64,000 nt of DNA from NCBI RefSeq assembly GCF_029989365.1, contig NZ_JAPRAQ010000007.1:326531-390530 (forward strand). The letters are read 5' to 3'. Below, piece by piece: positions 37,856-46,577 of this stretch. The notes beneath the pieces were generated by a model. That model was not told the origin of the DNA. It did not search any database and saw only the letters and a list, made by a program, of their open reading frames with translations. The translations under genes and the position numbers were made by a program. How positions within the stretch are numbered: position 1 is the first letter of the stretch; each line of letters starts with the position of its first letter. The DNA comes from Bradyrhizobium sp. Arg816 (GTDB lineage Bacteria; Pseudomonadota; Alphaproteobacteria; Rhizobiales; Xanthobacteraceae).

Positions 37856-39364
37856 TTACGTCCCCTTCGGCCGCACGATGGCCCAGCCGATGCGCAGCAG
37901 TTGCTGGCGGCCGGTCACCAGCCATTCGAAGGCGCGCGGCACTTCCGGAACGATGCCGGGAAAGCGCGCGAGGATTTCCGGCGGCGGGGTGCCGGCGGTG
38001 TCGGAGGCGCGCCAGACCACGACGCCGCCGGTCTCGCTGAACTTGGCCTGATTGATCCACGGCGTGCGCGCGGGCTGGGCATCGATGAAGAGATGCGGCC
38101 GGCCGGAATGCAGCGTGATCAGGCTCGCAAGCTGGGTCTCGCCTGCGACCGCGCGCAGGCGATGATTGGTGCGGCGGGCAAAGCTCTCGTCGAAGAAATC
38201 CGAGATCGCGCGCGCCGGCATCGAGGTCGCAATCTCGTTGGCGCCGGTCCAGGGCAGGAACAGCACGGCGAGCACGACGCCGGCTGCGGGCGCCACGACG
38301 GCGGCAGCCCACACCGTCCGCAGCACGCGCGCGCGACGCATCGCGATGAGGTCGCCGGCCGCCACCACCACGGCAAGTCCCGACACCACCAGCACGACGC
38401 CGGCGCCACCGACGACGGCATCGAGCCCGAGCAGGCCGGAGATCAGGACCGCGCCGAGCGCAGGCGCCAGCGCGAAGAAATAGACGAAGTTGTGCGCGAG
38501 CGGCTCGACCGGCGGCCGGTAGATGATCGGCGCTTCCTCGCCCTTGGCGACGAACAGGCCGCTGTTGAGAAAGGTCAGCGCCGGGATCGCCGCCGCCCCG
38601 AGCACGAGCCCGCCGAGCAGCCAGGCCGCGTGCAGCGCGCGGGCGTTCAGCTCGGCGACCACAGGCAGGGTCGGCATGACAAGCGTCTCGGCGCGCATCA
38701 GCCAGACCGCATAGGGCAGCGCCAGGACAGCGACGACGATCAAAGCGAACAGCGGATCGAGCGCGCGCAGGGTGCGGCGACCGCCGGCGGTCGAGATCGC
38801 GAAGACGACGAGCAGGAGGAGAAGGAAGATCGCCGCGGGGATCGTCAGCAGCAAGAGGCCCGCTTCGATCGACCAGGCGAACCAGGCATTGCCGCGGCGC
38901 TGGCCGATGATCTGCCAGGAATGCAAAAGAAGAAGCGCCCAGAGCGGCCGCGCCAGCACCAGCGGGCTAAAGTCGAGCGCCGGCGAGGAGAAGGCCAGCA
39001 CCGTCATGGTCAGCAGCACGGCGAGCACCGCCTGCTGTGAGCCGACCACGGCGCGGGAGAGATGATAGAGCGCGATGAAGGTCGCGACCTCGCAGAGCTG
39101 GGCGAGGACATAGACGCCGAACATGTGGCCGCCGGCGGCGCGATAGGCGATGTCGGCGAGCCAGATCGGGAGCGGCGGGCCCAGATCGGTGCCGACCTGG
39201 TACTCGCGCCCGAAGGCCAGCAGGGTCGCGAGCGTGCCGGGCGGGCTGCGGTAAAACACCAGCGCCACGAACAGCCACATCGCGGCCTGGAGCAGCACGA
39301 CGATCCACACGATCAGCCGCGGCCGGGCGCGAATGAGCTCGATGACCAGGGAGGTAAACCGCAT
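37856..39364 (-). CDS. Glycosyltransferase family 39-like membrane protein
   Basis: A 502-residue integral membrane protein with ten or more hydrophobic helices. The first outside loop has the shape of the dolichol-phosphate-mannose-type family (YRSPPGTLATLLAFGREYQVG), with an Asp-Leu-Gly-Pro-Pro stretch in which the family's acidic residue sits. The C-terminal 130 residues are soluble. Such proteins transfer sugars from polyprenyl-phosphate carriers to lipid A, proteins or polysaccharides. The substrate cannot be read. ATG at 39364; a TTG at 39388 is less likely. It ends a minus-strand run starting with the radical SAM gene. Confidence 0.75.
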   Translation of the reverse strand: MRFTSLVIELIRARPRLIVWIVVLLQAAMWLFVALVFYRSPPGTLATLLAFGREYQVGTDLGPPLPIWLADIAYRAAGGHMFGVYVLAQLCEVATFIALYHLSRAVVGSQQAVLAVLLTMTVLAFSSPALDFSPLVLARPLWALLLLHSWQIIGQRRGNAWFAWSIEAGLLLLTIPAAIFLLLLLVVFAISTAGGRRTLRALDPLFALIVVAVLALPYAVWLMRAETLVMPTLPVVAELNARALHAAWLLGGLVLGAAAIPALTFLNSGLFVAKGEEAPIIYRPPVEPLAHNFVYFFALAPALGAVLISGLLGLDAVVGGAGVVLVVSGLAVVVAAGDLIAMRRARVLRTVWAAAVVAPAAGVVLAVLFLPWTGANEIATSMPARAISDFFDESFARRTNHRLRAVAGETQLASLITLHSGRPHLFIDAQPARTPWINQAKFSETGGVVVWRASDTAGTPPPEILARFPGIVPEVPRAFEWLVTGRQQLLRIGWAIVRPKGT

Positions 39365-39463
39365 GCAACGTCCGAAAGATGCAGCCAACCCGTCCAGCCG
39401 GCCCTATTCGCTCACATCTGTTTTGATAAAGGGCGTCACGCGTTGTGGCAACGACAGTCTGCC

Positions 39464-40336
39464 CTACAAGCCCGCTGACGCATCAATTTCAACGCTTGCG
39501 TCCACCTGCACCTCGACCTCGGTCACCGCAAACAAGTCCCGCACCGGCTCGACCGTCGAGGGCATGTGCTTGGCGCGGGCGGCGGCGACGGGGGCGAAGA
39601 AGCTGCGGTGGTGGATGGTGGGACCAAGGCGGTCGAGCGCGTCGAGGTGCTCGGGAACGGCGTAGCCCTTGTGTTGCTCGAAACCGTAGCCGGGGCAGTC
39701 CTGCGCCAGCGCGCACATCAGCCGGTCGCGCGTCACCTTGGCGATGATCGAGGCTGCGGCGATCGACAGCACGATGCCGTCGCCGCCGATCACGGCCTCG
39801 CAGTCGCAGGCGGTGTCGAGCCGATCGCGGCCATCGACAAACACATGACGCGGCGTGTCGGGCAGCGCCACCACGGCGCGCTTCAGCGCCCACAGCGAGG
39901 CACGCAGGATGTTGTCGCGGTCGATCCGGGAGCGCGAGGCGACGGCAACCGAGACCTGCGCGGTGGCGCAGATCTTGTCGAACAGTCGTTCCCGCTCCTC
40001 GGCCGTCAGGCGCTTGGAATCGTCGATGCCGCGCGGAATGCGGTCGGGATCGAGAATCACGGCGGCCGCGACCACGGGTCCGGCGAGCGGCCCGCGGCCG
40101 GCCTCGTCGCAGCCGGCAACCGGCCAGACGCCGCGCTTGATCAGCGCGCGCTCGCGGCGGAAGGTCGGCGAGGCGACGGCGATGATGGCGCCCTGCCTGC
40201 CGGCCGGGGTCTTAACGGCCGACCCCTTGGCCGCCTTCGCAGGTGCTGCCTTCTTGGCGGCATCCTTCTTCGGCGCGGCCTTCTCTGGCTCTGGCGCGTC
40301 TTTGGCCGGCTTCCTGGCGGACTTGTCCCGAATCAT
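39464..40336 (-). CDS. rnhB: Ribonuclease HII with basic N-terminal tail
   Basis: Cuts RNA in RNA-DNA hybrids and at single ribonucleotides. The protein is 290 residues. The catalytic acidic residues are in GCDEAGRGPLAGPVVAAAV, the first motif, and VFVDGRD. The usual enzyme is about 200 residues. Here the first 60 residues (DAPEPEKAAPKKDAAKKAAPAKAAK is part) are Lys, Ala and Pro, much like the tail on ppdK in this window. The C-terminal 30 residues are Val/Glu-rich. ATG at 40336. It is 76 bases downstream of the VOC gene. Confidence 0.93.
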   Translation of the reverse strand: MIRDKSARKPAKDAPEPEKAAPKKDAAKKAAPAKAAKGSAVKTPAGRQGAIIAVASPTFRRERALIKRGVWPVAGCDEAGRGPLAGPVVAAAVILDPDRIPRGIDDSKRLTAEERERLFDKICATAQVSVAVASRSRIDRDNILRASLWALKRAVVALPDTPRHVFVDGRDRLDTACDCEAVIGGDGIVLSIAAASIIAKVTRDRLMCALAQDCPGYGFEQHKGYAVPEHLDALDRLGPTIHHRSFFAPVAAARAKHMPSTVEPVRDLFAVTEVEVQVDASVEIDASAGL

Positions 40337-40412
40337 GGCCGGGATCGTGCGCAAGCGGCCCAGCCGGCGCAACCGGGAACCCCGGACAATTCCCGTTATT
40401 CAGACCAGCCGC

Positions 40413-40868
40413 CTACTCGGCCAGGTGCACCCGCCGGTCCTCACCGACCTCGATGCCCGGCGCGACCACGACTTCCCAGGGATGGCCGTCGGGGTCGGCG
40501 AAATAGCCGGAATAACCGCCGTAGTCGGTCTCATGCGCCGCTTTCAGCAGCGCGGCGCCCTTGCCGACAACGAAGGCCAGAACCGCGTCGACCTCGTCGC
40601 GCGTGGCGCAGTTCCAGGCGAGCGTGATGCCGCGGAAGGTCGCAGGCCTCGGATTGTCCGGTAACTTGGCGTCGGCCGCGAGTTTATCCCAGTGAAACAG
40701 GGCCAACACCGGACCACCGGTATCGTAGAACGCGACGGCCTCGCCGGTCGCCTTCAAACGACGCGAGAAGCCAAGCGCGTCATAGAAGGCGATGCTGGCA
40801 CGAATGTCGCTCACACCCAGTGTGATGACGGTGAGCCGCGGCACCGGCGCGGTAAGTTCCTGACTCAT
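40413..40868 (-). CDS. VOC-family (glyoxalase-like) protein
   Basis: A 151-residue protein with two beta-alpha-beta-beta-beta units of the vicinal oxygen chelate fold: LTVITLGVSDIRASIAFYDALGF and a second one ending YSGYFADPDGHPWEVVVAPG. The Asp-Pro-Asp-Gly-His turn is typical for the family. The enzyme activity is unknown (resistance, dioxygenase or isomerase). It begins 24 bases after the radical SAM gene, so the two are probably one operon. Confidence 0.88.
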   Translation of the reverse strand: MSQELTAPVPRLTVITLGVSDIRASIAFYDALGFSRRLKATGEAVAFYDTGGPVLALFHWDKLAADAKLPDNPRPATFRGITLAWNCATRDEVDAVLAFVVGKGAALLKAAHETDYGGYSGYFADPDGHPWEVVVAPGIEVGEDRRVHLAE

Positions 40869-40892
40869 GCTACGCCTCTTCCACTTCCTCGA

Positions 40893-42056
40893 TCAGAACA
40901 GGCTGAGCTGATCGCCGTTCCGCTTCGGCCTCGCAAAGTGATCCGTCGTCAGCTTGGAGCGCCGCTTGTTCAGCCCAAGCCTGTCGCAGGCGATCTCGAA
41001 GCGGCGGCCGATGGTCCAGGCCATCGGCCCGGTGCCCTTCATCCGCTCGCCCCATTTCGCGTCGTAGTCGCGGCCGCCGCGCATGTCGCGGATCAGGGTG
41101 AAGACGTGGCGGTAGCGGTCCGGATAGTTGGCCATCAGCCATTCGCGGAAGAGATCGCGAACCTCCAGCGGCAGCCGCAGCAGAACGTAGGAGGCTTCCT
41201 TGACGCCGGCATGGGCGGCGGCATCGAGGATGCGCTCGATCTCCGAATCGTTCAGCGCGGGGATCACGGGCGCGACCATCACGGTGGTCGGAATGCCGGC
41301 CTCCGAGAGCTGCTTCAGCGCCTCCAGCCGCTTCGGCGGCGTCGCCGCGCGCGGCTCCATGGTGCGCGCGAGCTTTGGATCGAGCGAGGTGACCGAGATC
41401 GCGACCTTGGCGAGGTTGCGCTTGGCCATCCGCGCGAGAATGTCGATGTCGCGCACGACCAGCGCCGACTTGGTGACGATGCCGACGGGATGGCCGGCGC
41501 GCTCCAGCACTTCGAGAATGCCGCGCATGATCTTACGCTCGCGCTCGATCGGCTGATACGGATCGGTGTTGGTCCCGATCGCGATCATCCGCGGCTCGTA
41601 GCCGGTCGCGGCCAGCTCCTTCTCGAGCAGCGCCGGTGCATCGGGCTTGGCAAACAGCTTTGACTCGAAGTCGAGCCCCGGCGACAGGCCGAGATAGGCG
41701 TGCGTCGGCCGCGCGAAGCAATAGACACAGCCGTGCTCACAACCGCGATAGGGATTGATCGAGCGGTCGAAGCCGATGTCGGGGGATTCGTTGCGGGTGA
41801 TCACCTTGCGCGAGGTGTCGACGCCCACGCTGGTCTTGAACGGCGGCAGCTCCTCCAGGCTCTGCCAGCCGTCGTCGAAGGCGACGCGGGCCTCAGCCTC
41901 GAAGCGGCCGCTGGCGTTGGACTGCGCGCCCCGCCCCCGCCTGCGCTGTTTGTCGATGGCGACCGCCAGTTCGGGAAAATCAGAGTCCGCACCCGCCGGC
42001 TCGGAGGGCGCCGTGACCGGCGGGTGCTTGAGAGCATGAGAGGATGCTGGACTCAT
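40893..42056 (-). CDS. PA0069-family radical SAM protein
   Basis: A 387-residue radical SAM enzyme. The iron-sulfur motif is GCEHGCVYCFARP, the first step being NPYRGCEHGC. Conserved parts include IGTNTDPYQPIERE and the C-terminal tail KRNGDQLSLF. The family is related to spore photoproduct lyase but has no known substrate. The N-terminal 60 residues are Ser/Pro-rich, then QRRRGRGAQSNASGRFE. ATG at 42056; a TTG at 42077 is possible. First gene of a minus-strand run (radical SAM, VOC, RNase HII, GT39-like), divergent from the phosphoketolase gene. Confidence 0.93.
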   Translation of the reverse strand: MSPASSHALKHPPVTAPSEPAGADSDFPELAVAIDKQRRRGRGAQSNASGRFEAEARVAFDDGWQSLEELPPFKTSVGVDTSRKVITRNESPDIGFDRSINPYRGCEHGCVYCFARPTHAYLGLSPGLDFESKLFAKPDAPALLEKELAATGYEPRMIAIGTNTDPYQPIERERKIMRGILEVLERAGHPVGIVTKSALVVRDIDILARMAKRNLAKVAISVTSLDPKLARTMEPRAATPPKRLEALKQLSEAGIPTTVMVAPVIPALNDSEIERILDAAAHAGVKEASYVLLRLPLEVRDLFREWLMANYPDRYRHVFTLIRDMRGGRDYDAKWGERMKGTGPMAWTIGRRFEIACDRLGLNKRRSKLTTDHFARPKRNGDQLSLF

Positions 42057-42157
42057 GAAGCCAAGATAGCACGCCAAAGGAACAAATCAAGAACACAAAC
42101 AAAAAACTGAAAAACAGCCCCATGCACGGTAGCCGCCCAAATTTCGGGCGCGGTCCT

Positions 42158-42171
42158 TTGACCTCACGCAA
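42158..42171. promoter_or_regulatory. Imperfect FixK/FNR-like site upstream of the phosphoketolase
   Basis: TTGA-N6-GCAA, one mismatch from TTGA-N6-TCAA. It stands about 100 bases before the xfp start. With one mismatch it could be chance, so confidence is low. Confidence 0.3.
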
Positions 42172-42266
42172 CACACCCGTCGCGGCGATCCTGTTCGATG
42201 CCGGACAGGGATCAATCGCACCGGAACAAAGTTGGTGACGATCGCTGGGTGAAAGTCGGCAGGAAC

Positions 42267-44654
42267 ATGACAAATCAACGACAATCGGCCTCAGGGAGCA
42301 GCGAGCTCGATCTGCTCGATCGCTATTGGCGCGCCGCGAACTACCTCTCCGTCGGGCAGATCTATCTGCTCGACAATCCGCTGCTGCGCGAGCCGTTGCG
42401 GCCGGAGCACATCAAGCCGCGCTTGCTCGGTCATTGGGGCACGACGCCCGGGTTGAACTTCATTTACGCCCATCTCAACCGCGTCATCCGCGCGCTCGAT
42501 GTCGGCGTGCTCTATATCTGCGGTCCCGGCCATGGCGGCCCGGGCATGGTGGCCAACACCTATCTCGAAGGCAGCTACAGCGAGATCTATCCCGACGTCG
42601 CGCGCGATACGGACGGATTGCGAAAACTTTTCAGGCAGTTCTCCTTCCCCGGCGGCATTCCGAGCCACGCGGCGCCGGAAACGCCGGGCTCGATCCATGA
42701 AGGCGGCGAGCTCGGCTACGCGCTGGTGCACGCCTATGGCGCCGCATTCGACAATCCCGACCTGATCGTTGCCTGCGTGGTCGGCGATGGCGAGGCCGAA
42801 ACCGGCCCGCTCGCGGCGTCCTGGCACTCGAACAAGTTCCTCAATCCCGCCAATGACGGCGCGGTGCTGCCTATCCTGCATCTCAACGGCTACAAGATCG
42901 CGAACCCGACCGTGCTCGGACGGATGCGCGACGCGGAGATCCGCGACCTGTTCCGCGGGTTCGGCCACGAGCCGCTGTTCGTCGAGGGCGACGATCCCAA
43001 ATTGATGCACCAGGCCATGGCGGACGCGCTCGACGTCGCGCTCGCCAGCATCCGCTCGATCCAGCAGCATGCCCGCGACGGCCGTAAAAGCGTCGAACGG
43101 CCGCGTTGGCCGATGATCGTGCTGCGCAGCCCGAAGGGCTGGACCGGCCCGAAGGAGGTCGACGGCAAGAAGGTCGAGGGCTTTTGGCGCGCGCATCAGG
43201 TTCCCGTTGCGGGCTGTCGCGAGAACCCGGCGCACTTGAAAATCCTCGAAGATTGGATGCGCAGCTACGAGCCCGAGAAGCTGTTCGACGGCAGCGGCGC
43301 GCTCATTCCCGAGCTTCAGGCGCTCGCACCCGAGGGCATCCGCCGCATGGGCGCCAATCCGCACGCCAATGGCGGCCTGCTGAAGAAGGAGCTGAAGCTG
43401 CCGGACTTCCGCAGCTTTGCCGTGGAGGTGCCGCAGCCGGGCGGTGTGACGGGCGAAGCGACGCGTGAGCTCGGCAAGTTTTTGCGCGACGTCATCCGCC
43501 TCAACGCCGAGGCACGCAACTTCCGCATCATGGGCCCGGACGAGACCGCGTCGAACCGGCTCGACGCCGTGTTCGAGGCGACCGAACGGGTCTGGATGGA
43601 GCCGACGGAGCCTTACGACGTGCATCTCGCCCAGAACGGCCGCGTGATGGAGGTTTTGAGCGAGCATCTCTGCCAGGGCTGGCTCGAGGGCTATCTGCTC
43701 ACGGGACGGCACGGCTTGTTCTCCTGCTACGAGGCCTTCATCCACATTGTCGATTCCATGTTCAACCAGCACGCCAAATGGCTGAAGGTGACGCGACATC
43801 TGCCCTGGCGGCGGCCGATCGCCTCGCTGAACTATCTCCTGACCTCGCATGTCTGGCGGCAGGACCATAACGGCTTCAGCCATCAGGATCCCGGCTTCGT
43901 CGATCTCGTCGCCAACAAGAAGGCCGACATCGTCCGCATCTACTTCCCGCCCGACGCCAACACGTTGCTGTGGATCGCCGATCACTGCCTGCGCACCTAT
44001 GACCGCATCAACGTGATCGTCGCCGGGAAGCAGCCGGCGCCGCAATGGCTATCGATGCAGGACGCGGCCACGCATTGCGATGCCGGCATCGGCATCTGGA
44101 CCTGGGCCGGCAACGAGGACGCGAACAGCGAACCTGATGTGGTGATGGCCTGCGCCGGTGACGTCCCGACATTGGAGACGCTCGCCACGGTCGACCTGCT
44201 GCGCAAGGCGCTGCCCGATCTGAAGATCCGCGTCGTCAACGTCGTCGACCTCATGACGCTGCAGCCGAAAGACCAGCACCCGCACGGTCTGTCCGACCGT
44301 GACTTCGACAGCCTGTTCACGTCAGACAAGCCGGTGGTCTTCGCCTATCACGGCTATCCCTATCTCATCCACCGCCTCACCTATAACCGCACCAACCATG
44401 CCGGCATGCATGTGCGCGGCTTTGCCGAGGAAGGCACCACGACGACGCCGTTCGACATGGTCGTGCTCAATGGGCTCGACCGCTATCACCTCGCGATCGA
44501 GGCGATCGCGCGCGTGCCGGGTCTGGCGACCAGGGCCGCGCAGGTGCAACAGCAGTTCCGCGACAAGCTGATCGAACATTCGCACTATGTGCGCGAACAC
44601 GGCGAGGACATGCCTGAGATCCGCGATTGGGTCTGGCCGGGCAAGACGGGTTGA
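42267..44654 (+). CDS. xfp: Phosphoketolase
   Basis: Thiamine diphosphate enzyme that splits xylulose 5-phosphate (and often fructose 6-phosphate) with phosphate into acetyl phosphate and a shorter sugar phosphate. The protein is 795 residues, the usual length. It carries LGHWGTTPGLNFIYAHLNR, GPGHGGPGMVANTYLEGSY, the ThDP region GDGEAETGPLAASWHSN and SHVWRQDHNGFSHQDPG, each typical for the family. The ATG at 42267 has AGGA close by; an earlier ATG at 42198 is less likely. Four bases separate its stop from ackA, so acetyl phosphate produced here goes to ATP and acetate. Confidence 0.96.
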   Translation: MTNQRQSASGSSELDLLDRYWRAANYLSVGQIYLLDNPLLREPLRPEHIKPRLLGHWGTTPGLNFIYAHLNRVIRALDVGVLYICGPGHGGPGMVANTYLEGSYSEIYPDVARDTDGLRKLFRQFSFPGGIPSHAAPETPGSIHEGGELGYALVHAYGAAFDNPDLIVACVVGDGEAETGPLAASWHSNKFLNPANDGAVLPILHLNGYKIANPTVLGRMRDAEIRDLFRGFGHEPLFVEGDDPKLMHQAMADALDVALASIRSIQQHARDGRKSVERPRWPMIVLRSPKGWTGPKEVDGKKVEGFWRAHQVPVAGCRENPAHLKILEDWMRSYEPEKLFDGSGALIPELQALAPEGIRRMGANPHANGGLLKKELKLPDFRSFAVEVPQPGGVTGEATRELGKFLRDVIRLNAEARNFRIMGPDETASNRLDAVFEATERVWMEPTEPYDVHLAQNGRVMEVLSEHLCQGWLEGYLLTGRHGLFSCYEAFIHIVDSMFNQHAKWLKVTRHLPWRRPIASLNYLLTSHVWRQDHNGFSHQDPGFVDLVANKKADIVRIYFPPDANTLLWIADHCLRTYDRINVIVAGKQPAPQWLSMQDAATHCDAGIGIWTWAGNEDANSEPDVVMACAGDVPTLETLATVDLLRKALPDLKIRVVNVVDLMTLQPKDQHPHGLSDRDFDSLFTSDKPVVFAYHGYPYLIHRLTYNRTNHAGMHVRGFAEEGTTTTPFDMVVLNGLDRYHLAIEAIARVPGLATRAAQVQQQFRDKLIEHSHYVREHGEDMPEIRDWVWPGKTG

Positions 44655-44658
44655 CGTC

Positions 44659-45834
44659 ATGACGGCGTCGGTCCTCGTCCTCAACTCGGGCTCGTCGAGC
44701 ATCAAGTTCGGCCTGTTTGATATCTCGGCGGACGAACCTGTCCTGCTCTGCAAGGGCCAGCTCGACGAGCAGGAAGCCAAGCCTCGACTCGTGGTGAAGA
44801 GCCCCGCTGGCGAGGACCTGTTCGAGACGCGAAGGGAATCGTCCGACGCGGACAGCGGCCATCTGTTCGCCGACGTGCTCGGCTTTATCAAAGATCGCTT
44901 TGGCGACCCGCGGGCAGTAGGTCACCGCATCGTTCATGGCGGGCCGGATTATTCGGGTCCGGTCCAGCTGACTGACGACGTCTACGCAAAGCTGGAAGCA
45001 CTGAGATCACTGGCGCCACTGCACCAGCCCCGCTGCCTTGAACCTGTCCGCTTCATCAGGGCAATACAGCCCGACCTGACGCAGATCGCTTGTTTCGACA
45101 CCGCCTTCCATCACACCATTGCGCCACCTGCGAGCCGCTTCGCGCTCCCCCGGCGCTATGAAGAGCGCGGTATCAGGCGTTATGGATTTCACGGCCTCTC
45201 GTTCGAATATGTCGCAGGCCGCCTCGCCGCAATGGCGCCCGAGCTCGTTGCCAAGCGCACCATCATCGCGCATCTCGGCAATGGCGCCAGCCTGTGCGCA
45301 TTACGCGATGGTCGCAGCGTCGACACCACGATGGGACTGACGCCGCTCGATGGCCTCGTGATGGGTACGCGCTGCGGCACGATCGATCCCGGCGTGCTGC
45401 TCTATCTGCAACAGCACGAGAGGATGTCGGTCGAGGATGTCCAGCACCTGCTCTATCACGAGTCGGGCCTGCTCGGCGTCTCCGGCATCTCTGCCGACAT
45501 GCGCACGCTTCTGGCAAGCGGCGAGGCTGCGGCGCGGGAAGCGGTAGACCTGTTCGTCTTCCGTGCGGCGCAGCAGGTCGCGGTGATGGCGACCACGCTG
45601 GGCGGGCTGGACTGTCTGGTCTTCACCGGCGGCATCGGCGAGCATGCGAAGGAAATCCGCGCCGCGATTGGTGAGCGGCTTGGGTGGCTCGGCGTGCATA
45701 TTGACGCGGGTGTGAATGACGCGGCACGCGAGCGGATCAGCGGCAGTGGTAGCGCCGTCAATGTGTTCGTCATTCCGACGAATGAGGAGCTGACAATCGC
45801 TCGGCACTGCGCGGCTGTACTGCGAGCGAAATGA
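44659..45834 (+). CDS. ackA: Acetate kinase
   Basis: Converts acetyl phosphate and ADP into acetate and ATP, in reverse when acetate is used. The protein is 391 residues and starts VLVLNSGSSSIKFGLF. Other signature parts are RRYGFHGLSFEYVA, IAHLGNGASLCAL, TTMGLTPLDGLVMGTRCG and VFTGGIGEHA. It begins four bases after xfp stops. The pair is a compact phosphoketolase-acetate kinase module that gives ATP without glycolysis. In rhizobia it may help under low oxygen. Confidence 0.96.
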   Translation: MTASVLVLNSGSSSIKFGLFDISADEPVLLCKGQLDEQEAKPRLVVKSPAGEDLFETRRESSDADSGHLFADVLGFIKDRFGDPRAVGHRIVHGGPDYSGPVQLTDDVYAKLEALRSLAPLHQPRCLEPVRFIRAIQPDLTQIACFDTAFHHTIAPPASRFALPRRYEERGIRRYGFHGLSFEYVAGRLAAMAPELVAKRTIIAHLGNGASLCALRDGRSVDTTMGLTPLDGLVMGTRCGTIDPGVLLYLQQHERMSVEDVQHLLYHESGLLGVSGISADMRTLLASGEAAAREAVDLFVFRAAQQVAVMATTLGGLDCLVFTGGIGEHAKEIRAAIGERLGWLGVHIDAGVNDAARERISGSGSAVNVFVIPTNEELTIARHCAAVLRAK

Positions 45835-45887
45835 AAGCCCGGTCGACCGCTGCATCTTTCCCTTCTCCCCCATGGGAGAATTTCAGC

Positions 45888-45917
45888 GGGCCATGACTTG
45901 TCGGGCCATGACTTGTC
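45888..45917. repeat. Tandem 15-base duplication
   Basis: GGGCCATGACTTGTC occurs twice head to tail after ackA. No ORF or hairpin depends on it. Likely a slip duplication. Confidence 0.6.
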
Positions 45918-46012
45918 GCAGCGCTGCGCGCCGCTGCCGAAATGATCATGGTGCGCAAAGCAAATGATTTCGCCATCGCTTCGAGCACCATGGGTCAACT
46001 ACGTCGCTCCGC

Positions 46013-46396
46013 TCAGTACGGAGAGTACCCGCCTGGGCAAACATAGTTTCCGTAAGCGTCATAGCCGCAGCCGCTGCGATAGTAGGCCCCCGTCGCAGCT
46101 GCGCCGACCGCCGCGGCCCCCACCGCCGCCGCACCGACGCCATAGCGGTATCCACGATACCCTGCATAAGCGCCCCGATAGCCGTAACGCCCGCCGCGCA
46201 CGGCAACAGCACCGCCCCGGTATCCACGAGCCGCGACCGCGCCCCCGCGGTAGCCTCCTGCCCGCACGGCACCGCCGTGGAAACCTCCGGCGCGCACGCC
46301 GGCGCCGCGACCGCCGCGAGCAAACGCGTCATCGGGAGTGAAAGTGACCAGCAGCATAGCTGCGGCTGCCGAAGCGATGAGAGCTTGACGCAACAT
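46013..46396 (-). CDS. Gly/Arg-rich secreted protein
   Basis: A 127-residue protein with a signal peptide (about MLRQALIASAAAAMLLVTF, then DDAFARGG) and a mature part of irregular repeats such as GGYRGGAVAARGYRGGAVA and RGYRYGVGAAAVGAAAVGAA. The end is YGNYVCPGGYSPY. It is probably at the cell surface or in the periplasm; the function is unknown. The ATG at 46396 has AAGGAG seven bases before it. A perfect FNR/FixK-type box stands 104 bases upstream, so expression under low oxygen is a fair guess. Confidence 0.75.
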   Translation of the reverse strand: MLRQALIASAAAAMLLVTFTPDDAFARGGRGAGVRAGGFHGGAVRAGGYRGGAVAARGYRGGAVAVRGGRYGYRGAYAGYRGYRYGVGAAAVGAAAVGAAATGAYYRSGCGYDAYGNYVCPGGYSPY

Positions 46397-46493
46397 TAGC
46401 GTACTCCTTCTTCGAGAGAGGAAGCCGCGGACACCTGCTCATCGCGTTGACCGCGGGTCCGACCGAAGTCTCGTGCGCTGGAGCTTGGCGCCC

Positions 46494-46507
46494 TTGATTT
46501 GGATCAA
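46494..46507. promoter_or_regulatory. FNR/FixK box
   Basis: TTGAT-TTGG-ATCAA, a perfect palindrome of the FNR/FixK consensus. It is centred 104 bases before the Gly-rich gene start on the minus strand. The nearest plus-strand gene is far away, so the Gly-rich gene is the likely target. Confidence 0.65.
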
Positions 46508-46577
46508 GCCAAAATGTTCCACTTACGTGAACGACTGCTCGTCTTCACGCAACTTGCACGACAACGCGCAGCCTGAG

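Noticed and set aside
42291..44045. 584-codon open frame on the minus strand
   Set aside because: Antisense to the phosphoketolase gene. No family motif.
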